Part shown: positions 57,501 to 64,000 of the stretch, piece by piece
Layout of the letters: each line of letters opens with the position of its first letter
Numbering within the stretch: position 1 is the stretch's first letter
Assembly: GCF_010093535.1 (NCBI RefSeq)
Contig: NW_022985191.1
Span: 411,623 to 475,622 of the forward strand
From: Lindgomyces ingoldianus
Lineage: Eukaryota > Ascomycota > Dothideomycetes > Pleosporales > Lindgomycetaceae
DNA length: 64,000 nucleotides
Reading direction: 5' to 3'
Translations under genes and position numbers: made by a program
The notes under the pieces: generated by a model
The model's input: only the letters and a program-made list of their open reading frames with translations
Databases searched by the model: none
Told to the model about the DNA's origin: nothing

Positions 57501-58736
57501 GCGAACGAAACCTCGATCAAATCAGCATCTCGCTCATCCGCATCAACTACTCCATCTGATGATAGACCGGAACAGAATCGCATTACTCCTCAGCGCCCGA
57601 CCCTAACCTCAATGACATTCACGAGCTCTCCTGCAAACTTCCATCTGCATCTTGATAGGAGTAGTCGTCAAAGCGAGAGATCGCCCGTAAATTCCATTCA
57701 TTTCCATCACCAACTGCCTGCTAAGGAGACGAAACCGCTAGATATCATGGCCTCACAAGAGCAAGCAACTCCACTCAAAGAGAATTTCATGATCTTAGTT
57801 GCAGACGATAATCCGGTCAATATCTCTCTTCTCCAACGTAGGTTAAAAAGGATGGGGCATGAAGTCAAAATAGGCCGTGATGGGCAGCAGTGCTTCAGGG
57901 AGTTTCAGAGATATCGTGGTGAGGTGGATTTTGTCTTAATGGACTTGAATGTATGTTTGTTCTCCTGATTGCTGACTTGTACTAATTTATGAGTTTAGAT
58001 GCCTCTCGTTGATGGCATAAAATCAACAATGATGATTCGTGAAATCGAGCGGACTGAGCCCGTTACTTTCTTCGCTCCTGGGCATACCGATACGACTGAT
58101 CCTTCAATCCCACCTCAAATTTGCTCAGATTATCTTGCACCAGAACGAACGGACTTCGCTTCAGAACCCATGTCACTAAGATCAACAGAACCACCACTAC
58201 CATTGACATCGTTTTCTCCTCCAGGCCGAGATCAATTTGCAATTTTTGAATCTTGGTCGGCTTCTACTCTCCCTTCTATCATATTAGCTCCTCTAACAAT
58301 CTCTAACCCCACGAAGGCAGTTGAGCCATGCTCGGAAACATCCTACTTCCCTACCTACTCGCAAATAGAGCAGATGAAACAGACAAAGCGCTCTTCCGAT
58401 CCAGAGTCGGAGTCGAGAGATCTCACCCCGCTTCCTACTTCTCATCAACAACAGTCGCCCATCTCTGCTCTTCGGCGGCCTGTCACATCCGAGGTCAACT
58501 GCCAAATATTGACCGTACCTCCTACCTCAAAACGCACACCCATTTTTGCGGTGTCAGCTAGCTTGAATCTGCATTCTCAACATTCACTAGAAGCTGCAGG
58601 ATTTGATGGATGGTTATCCAAGCCAATCGACTTCGAGCGGCTGACTGTCATACTGAAGGGGACAATGAGTACCGATTTGAGGATGCAGACTAAGTGTGAA
58701 CCCGGTGACTTCAAGGCTGGAGGCTGGTTCGGATGA
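54506..58736 (+). CDS. fphA: Fungal phytochrome hybrid histidine kinase
   Basis: Six exons fit: 54506-54581, 54665-55983, 56044-56569, 56624-56746, 56797-57950 and 57999-58736, about 1311 residues. Order of parts: N-terminal extension; PAS with the bilin-binding Cys at about 105 in TRCEDERIRTPGAVQSHG; GAF with FPASDIPKQARDLYK and SPVHLKYLANMG; PHY with the tongue block FVIFFRKNQTKVFHWAGNP; histidine kinase with phospho-acceptor His at about 680 in NLSHEVRTPLNAV, the N box LVTNAVKNTN, DTGKGI and LGLGLALLARY; receiver with DDNPVN, phospho-acceptor Asp at about 1064 in VLMDLN, and LSKPID. It is a biliverdin-type red/far-red sensor that signals to HOG-type and developmental pathways. The receiver is interrupted by about 150 low-complexity residues. 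The start is uncertain. Confidence 0.92.
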
Positions 58737-59413
58737 AGATGGGAGATTGTTGATGCTGAGGCTGTTCCTGGGAGAGAAAAAAGCATAAGGTGAGGTGGAG
58801 TTCTTGGGCCCCTATGTTTTCGATTATCCTCACTTCCACACTATTCTATGGCATTGGTATAGAGGAGCTTGCGGTCTCCTATCAATCATGTAACTTTTGG
58901 CGGGTATTGAGGAAAGGCCTTCTATTTTTCCGTACCTACGTATATTGTGTTTCACTTCAAGAAACCGAACTCTTCTAATTCCCCCCCTCTCCAGTTTTAC
59001 CAGCCTTCTTAATTTGTGACTCAGAGAAACGTGTGGAAATTGGGTTTGGGGTTGTGGTGTAGAGAAAAGGCAGTTAGCTCCATGTTCGGTTTCTACGTGA
59101 GTTTGAATTATCCAGGATTGATGAGGGATCGATCACAAACACGCAGAGAAGGTACTCGTATGGTTTAGAAATGAGTGGGCAACTAGACTAGACCTAATTC
59201 CGTCAAAAAGAAATGCGACATGGGTCTGAGGATATGCCCAAGGCAAGAGACTAATACTAGGGAGTTTTTCTATAGAAGTGAAGAGCGTGATGGTAAGGCG
59301 CATAGGTGCCTACCTCTCTTTCCACTTCAAATCGATATGGGTTTCCCACGCCCGTGCCACTCGCTCCCTCCCTCCCTAACAGGGTAAAGTATGGGAGATC
59401 TGAGTCTATATTT
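58737..59413. other. Convergent intergenic region
   Basis: Between the 3' ends of the phytochrome and TRI14-like genes. Frames at 58790-59593 have no family signal. Confidence 0.45.
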
Positions 59414-60681
59414 CTACTTCCCAACCAGCTTCTCCACCTCCTCTGTAATATCCACAAACGGAAACTGTGTCCTGGTTCCTGGCTGCGCATCCCCAAAAAA
59501 CTCTTCCACCATGAAAATACTATTTCCAATCTGCACGGGCGCTGTCACGAACCCGCCATTCGCGGCGCTAACTTTGTTACTCACTTGCCCTAGACTCTCG
59601 GCTGTGGTCCAGGAAGCGTCTTTTGAACGCAGGACTTCGATCCCCGATGCATCCACCGCAGCGAGCAGGATTGTCCCGGCGTATTTTGGGGGGAGATAGA
59701 TGGCGTCGGAACCGGAGATGTTTTTCGGGGGAGAGACCGGGATAGGGATGGGGATACCTTTCGGGAGGCTCATGTCGAAGCGGACGAGCTGTTTGTTTGC
59801 GTTGTCGTTGGCAATAAGCACGTCTCGTGAGCCTACGGCTGCCAGGCCGGAGTATCCGGTTATCGTGTGGCTGAGTGGGGATATGTACCATTCATTAACA
59901 ACAGATCCATTGCCTTCCACGCGTAGGATTGACGATGGGAAGGTCCCGACGACGTATACGTTTCCCCGGGAATCGAACTCCACGTCTTGGAAGCCGCCAT
60001 AGGTTCCGTGTGTTGTAGTGGTGAGGTTTAGTCGGTACACCTCGGTTTTGGTGGCTGGGTCCCAGAGGATCAGGAGGTTGGTGCCCGAGATGTCGGATCC
60101 GCCGGTGTTGAAAGCGGCGCCGGCGTCCACGACGATAGATATTAGGTTTGTGTCTGAGGAGGGGGCGTTAGTTTTGTGGGTGGGGGGATGTATTGGGGAT
60201 GTGTGAATTCTTAAGATGTGGGAGGGGTATACATACATGGATTCGCAGCGACGCCTCCGAGATGGTATGCTTGGTTGTGGGTTACATCTGGGACTTCGAT
60301 GATCGAGGTAGTTTTCGCGTAGGGGTCGTATACCGCGACGGAAGCGTTAAACAGGGAACTAGTCCACAACTAAGCCTCGAGGCATTCATATTTCGTACGG
60401 TGTAGAGAAGAGAAGAAGTTGAGGAGCTTTAATGTGGATGGAGTGAGATTGGAAGCAAAGAAATAAACCGCATACCCGATATACAAAAGGCAGGAATGGA
60501 AATCAAAGTCCGCATTCTCTGGATACAATTGCAATTGATTGATCGAAAATGTGCCTTTTACATCTGCACAGGGAGCTCGTGGGGCGAGTTGTGGTTTCGG
60601 GGAGGAAGGCAAAGAATTGACGAATGTCACTGAAGCCAGCAGCGCAATTGCTCCAATGGCCGTCCTCTTCGATCGTAACAT
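59414..60681 (-). CDS. TRI14-like secreted beta-propeller-type protein
   Basis: Three exons, 60476-60681, 60237-60358 and 59414-60153, give 355 residues. The ATG at 60681 starts a signal peptide (MLRSKRTAIGAIALLASVTF). Conserved-looking blocks: GTFSINQLQLYPENADFDFH, LFNASVAVYDPYAKT, HNQAYHLGGVAANP, GFQDVEFDSRGNVYVVGTF, GYSGLAAVGSRDVLIANDNA and SGSDAIYLPPKYAGTILL. The repeats suggest an SMP-30/NHL-like propeller. I place it with the TRI14-like family, named after a gene of the Fusarium trichothecene cluster whose product affects plant colonisation but is not needed for toxin synthesis. No trichothecene gene is present in this window, so no toxin role is implied. Function is open. Confidence 0.78.
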
Positions 60682-61912
60682 CTTGCCAGTCAATTGAGCG
60701 TATTTATCGTAGTCAAGAGATTGAAACAAAGTTGAATTCCACCACGCAGACAGACACAGCGGGGCGCGATCTACTTGAAGTAATGACTGGATGAAGTGAT
60801 GACATAGCGATGTTTCTACTCTACCGGAATTAATTGACCCCCAGGGATTATAATTACTGGAAAGGAGGTAAGGAACGGAAGATCTGCTTGAAAGCGCGAT
60901 GGTCCCTGAAACGTGGGGCCGTAGGTAGATTAGTTTGACAGGGATGCCATCTGGGCGAACTTTGGGAGACACCGAGATTCCAAATATTATAGCAATGGAA
61001 TTGAGGCAAGAATTAATCTATGTAGGGGCATAGAGAATGCGGAAAAAGATAGTGGGCTTGCCCGACTGACTGAAATGGGTGCTTTCTATAACCTGGGAAG
61101 CTGCGGTGGTGGTGCGAAGCCGAGCCATGAAGATGTACTTGATTTCTGCTGCTAGGGAAGCATACCTAAACCTGTATGTTATGTCAGGAATGCCACTTTT
61201 TTCCCTTGAAATCTAAAATCTGAAATGGTGAAACCGACCCTAGGCCCCGTCACAAACATGACCTTCGGCGTAGCCCCTTCAAAAATACAATGTATTCGAG
61301 CAAGAAAGCCGCAACTAGGACCTACGTATGTACAGCACACCAGGCATTTCGAATCTTCCCAGCCAACTACATTCCATTACACGTCTGAAAGCGAGAACCT
61401 GACTGAAAGCGAAGTACAAACATCCCACTCCATAATAAAAAAAATGACAATCTGGATACCTCCGCCATAACCTAACATAAACCATGAGCTGGCTGCAACC
61501 AAATGCCGCCAAAAGTACCTTTAATGAGAGTGGGCCAATTGCTAGACCTCCGAAACGTGAGTTAGAGTGTTCGAGTGCCGAAGTTTCCAGTTGCACTGAC
61601 AGTTGTGGCCACATCCGAGTGGCAATCAATTGATGGAAATGCACGACGGCTGGGAGCAAGTTGAAGGAATGTGTGTGCATCATTGGAAACCCTCAGAGTT
61701 GTTGTAAGAAGGAAATCCAATGGACGCTATCCAGACGTTAGAGGACGAAGAACCGCCGGCGCCATATATCATCGTCGTTTCAGTACGGGCGTCAAGCCTC
61801 GAATGAATCGATACCGGTCGCCGTTATTGTGCAGCTCGGACCTCTGGATACGCAAGGTACACTAGTCGAAAAAGGGCTGGTAGTACATCCTGATGGATGC
61901 TTCACCTTTTGA
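60682..61912. other. Intergenic region
   Basis: Promoter of the TRI14-like gene and 3' flank of the PIN gene. Frames at 61225-61865 have no family signal. Nothing else was seen. Confidence 0.45.
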
Positions 61913-63347
61913 CTAATTAGGTTCCCACAGCTTACGTCTCGTCCCACGCACGTTGCTCGCACGGAGTGTTGGACGAGAGAATGAATCGGGGTCGATCGGT
62001 TGATTTGGGTCGACGATGCGAGGAGCGGGTGGCGCACGGAATGTTGGGCCTGGCGGAACGTAAGCCCCACGAGGCGCGAATCCTCCTCGGCCTCCTCGAG
62101 GTCCTCCACGACCACGAGGCCCGCCTTGTCCTCCGCGGCCTCCACGCCCTCCTGCATGTTGGTTTACTCTTCCAAACTCATTAGGGTCGAAGACTCGCTG
62201 GCCGTTGATATTTTGTGCTTGCGGCCCGCGGGGAGCACGTTTGAAGAGCACGACGTCTTCATCGTCTGAATTCGGGTCTGCCACCCTGCTATGGCTGGAC
62301 TTGGGTCGCTCGGCAATTGTGTTGTGTTCAGTTGTGGTCTCCTCAATTGGGGCTTGTGGTTTAGCAGCCTCACTCTCAATCTTGTATAGGGTGAGACGGT
62401 TCTTGTACTCTCGATCCTCACGGCCGACAGCATCGCGGAGCTGCTCTAGCCGCTTGGCTCGGATGCCGAAACGCTGAGCGATCATTTGCTTAGTCGGGTC
62501 GTTTGTAAGTAGGATGAAGGACTCGAGGGCTGCATTGGGATTCTTCTCGTTGTGGATCCTCCAGAGAATGTGGTTGAAGAGGGGTTGAAGATAGGCTGGC
62601 ACGGTGCTCTTGGGTGACTTCTGCGACCGGGCCAGCTCGGTGCTGTTGCGAGCAGTTCGGTCTGGAGACTCCAAGACCAGCGCCGAGGCCTTTGGATTGT
62701 AGGGGCTGCGATTCTCGAGCTTGGAGTCGCCTGTGGCGAAAGATTCTGGGGACTGCGGTGTCTTGGGGCGGTCGTCGAGGCTGTGGGTGGAGCTCATGGA
62801 CGTTTCGTCGGATGCATCGAGCGGGTTGAAGGAGCTCTCCAGGTCTTCTGGGTAGTCATCCTCGTCTGACTCGGTGTCCTCCATGGAGAGGAGCGTCTCG
62901 GGTAGCAGAAAGCTCTCGACCTCGTCCCACGTAGGGAAGATTTCTTCGGCGCCTTCGAGCTGGACATGGCCGGCGGGCATCGAGGTGATGTCGTCAAGCC
63001 ACTTGATGGCATCGCGGGCGTCGGCATTGATTCGTTCGCTGCCCTTCTTGAGGCGGTCGAGCTGGGCGAGGGCTACACGTGCGATTAGAGTGCTGTGATT
63101 GCTGATGCAGCCAGAGCAGCGCAGGGAAGGGGGGGGCGGGTGCGAGCTGCGTACTGTGAAGCGGGACATAGAGGCGGATGGCATCGTGCGACACCCACTT
63201 GCGGATGCCGTCGCGGGTGCTCTTCTTGACGCCGGCTATCAAAGCCGTGTCGTCGACAATGCAGCTGAAGACCTTGCGCGAAGGCAGCTCGGGAGCGCGC
63301 AGGTGGTCCTCGGCCTTGGGCCGGAGGGGGTACGTGTTGCGGCGCAT
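61913..63347 (-). CDS. PIN-domain protein with RGG-rich tail
   Basis: Two exons, 63155-63347 and 61913-63072, give 450 residues; the ATG at 63347 is used because the longer frame begins with TTG. Residues 25-130 look like a PIN nuclease fold: VFSCIVDDTALIAGVKKS with the first acidic residues, DGIRKWVSHDAIRLYVPLHT, LAQLDRLKKGSERINADARD. The intron removes a proline-rich false segment between VPLHT and LAQLDR. The middle is acidic and disordered. A helical block follows (VPAYLQPLFNHILWRIHNEK, TKQMIAQRFGIRAKRLEQLR). The C-terminus has RGG/RG repeats (AGGRGGRGGQGGPRGRGGPR) typical of RNA binding. An RNA-turnover role is inferred from the domain mix; the specific pathway is unknown. Confidence 0.82.
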
Positions 63348-63835
63348 TGTCTTGGGCGGTGCTATGGGTGGTAGGAATGTGGGCGAGGTCGCAGGTGGTG
63401 TGTGGAAATGGTGGTAGATGGTGCTATCAATGGCTACACGGCTTGGGCTCAATGGTGACTACTTTGTTCGGCGTCAGAACAATCCATCCGTGTGGCCGGG
63501 CTTTAAGGTGCGAACATGGCGAGAGACTGGGTCTGTCGCAGAGTGTGTGTGAGCGAGAGTATCGAGGTTTCTGCACAGAACACCATGGTTGGTGGGCTTG
63601 TTGGGCTGGGTGAAATGTCTGCTATGGGTGGTGAAGGTCAAGACACTGCGGCTCGTCATCTCCGTCGCAGCAGCAAGTGCTCGGGCCATGTGCAGGTGGG
63701 ATGTTACAGCCACATGTGGCGCAGTCATCCTCCATGCCATCCTCCACAGCTCATGTTTATTGCCAGCTAGGCATTCGGCTATCTGAAGACATCCCTCTCT
63801 CTGGGACTTTTACTTTTACTCTGTGCGTCAAGGTC
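63348..63835. other. Intergenic region
   Basis: Promoter of the PIN gene and 3' flank of the last gene. Frames here are shadows. Confidence 0.4.
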
Positions 63836-64000
63836 TTAGTAGCTCTCCACCTCCGGCCTTCTCTCTTCCCTCACCCCCGGCACCCAGCCCTTCGGCCGCT
63901 CGCTCCCTCGTACGGTAAGATTGTACAGTGCCTTCTCCACCTTCTCGACACTTTCGCGCATGACAGTTGCCTTCTTCTCTGCTTCATTTCTAAATTTCGA
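63836..64000 (-). CDS. 3' end of a gene cut by the window edge
   Basis: The last 54 codons of a minus-strand frame run in from the window edge and stop at 63836. The legible end is a charged helix (NEAEKKATVMRESVEKVEKA) followed by LYNLTVRGSERPKGWVPGV and EERRPEVESY. It looks like real coding sequence, but the family cannot be named from this piece. Confidence 0.5.
   Translation of the reverse strand, partial: SKFRNEAEKKATVMRESVEKVEKALYNLTVRGSERPKGWVPGVREERRPEVESY

Overview
The window is nuclear DNA from a filamentous ascomycete (Pezizomycotina). The evidence is many short GT..AG introns of about 49-66 nt with CTAAC/CTAAT branch points, single-gene transcription units on both strands, and typical fungal genes: DASH subunit Spc19, Sso-type syntaxin, Rsm22, CK1/Hrr25 kinase, a fungal phytochrome and an alpha-ketoglutarate xanthine dioxygenase. 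The species cannot be named. Exon joins were chosen by hand so that reading frame and family conservation agree; in nearly every gene the phases close exactly. Ends taken from single bases may be off by 1-2 nt.

0-13 kb: an acidic/basic low-complexity nuclear-type protein with a PTEAP repeat, an M20 amidohydrolase, a decayed F-box gene, an uncharacterised conserved protein, a secreted carboxylesterase and a seven-exon berberine-bridge-type flavin oxidase. 13.6-22.7 kb is housekeeping: Rsm22, casein kinase I, then a tight divergent pair, ATP synthase subunit j and DASH Spc19.

23-30.6 kb is the most cluster-like part: acyl-CoA synthetase, nitronate monooxygenase, a bZIP/DUF3425 regulator and a peroxisomal (C-terminal SKL) enoyl-CoA hydratase lie next to each other. 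Together they suggest a regulated CoA-ester catabolic or detoxification module. 30.6-34 kb is gene-poor and holds relics of a TPR-repeat gene and of a pogo/Fot1-type DNA transposon with nonsense mutations of the C-to-T/G-to-A kind. A xanthine dioxygenase with a palindromic promoter element follows.

35.5-49.3 kb: an LEA-like repeat protein, an unknown secreted protein, a 2.8 kb gene-poor stretch, three four-helix (MARVEL-like) membrane proteins plus a broken membrane-protein gene, and a membrane-anchored cytochrome b5 protein. 49.8-64 kb: nicotinate phosphoribosyltransferase, syntaxin, a phytochrome hybrid histidine kinase with a very large insertion in its receiver, a TRI14-like secreted protein, a PIN-domain/RGG protein, and the 3' end of one more gene.

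Three introns appear to use GC donors. No tRNA, rRNA or CRISPR array was seen.
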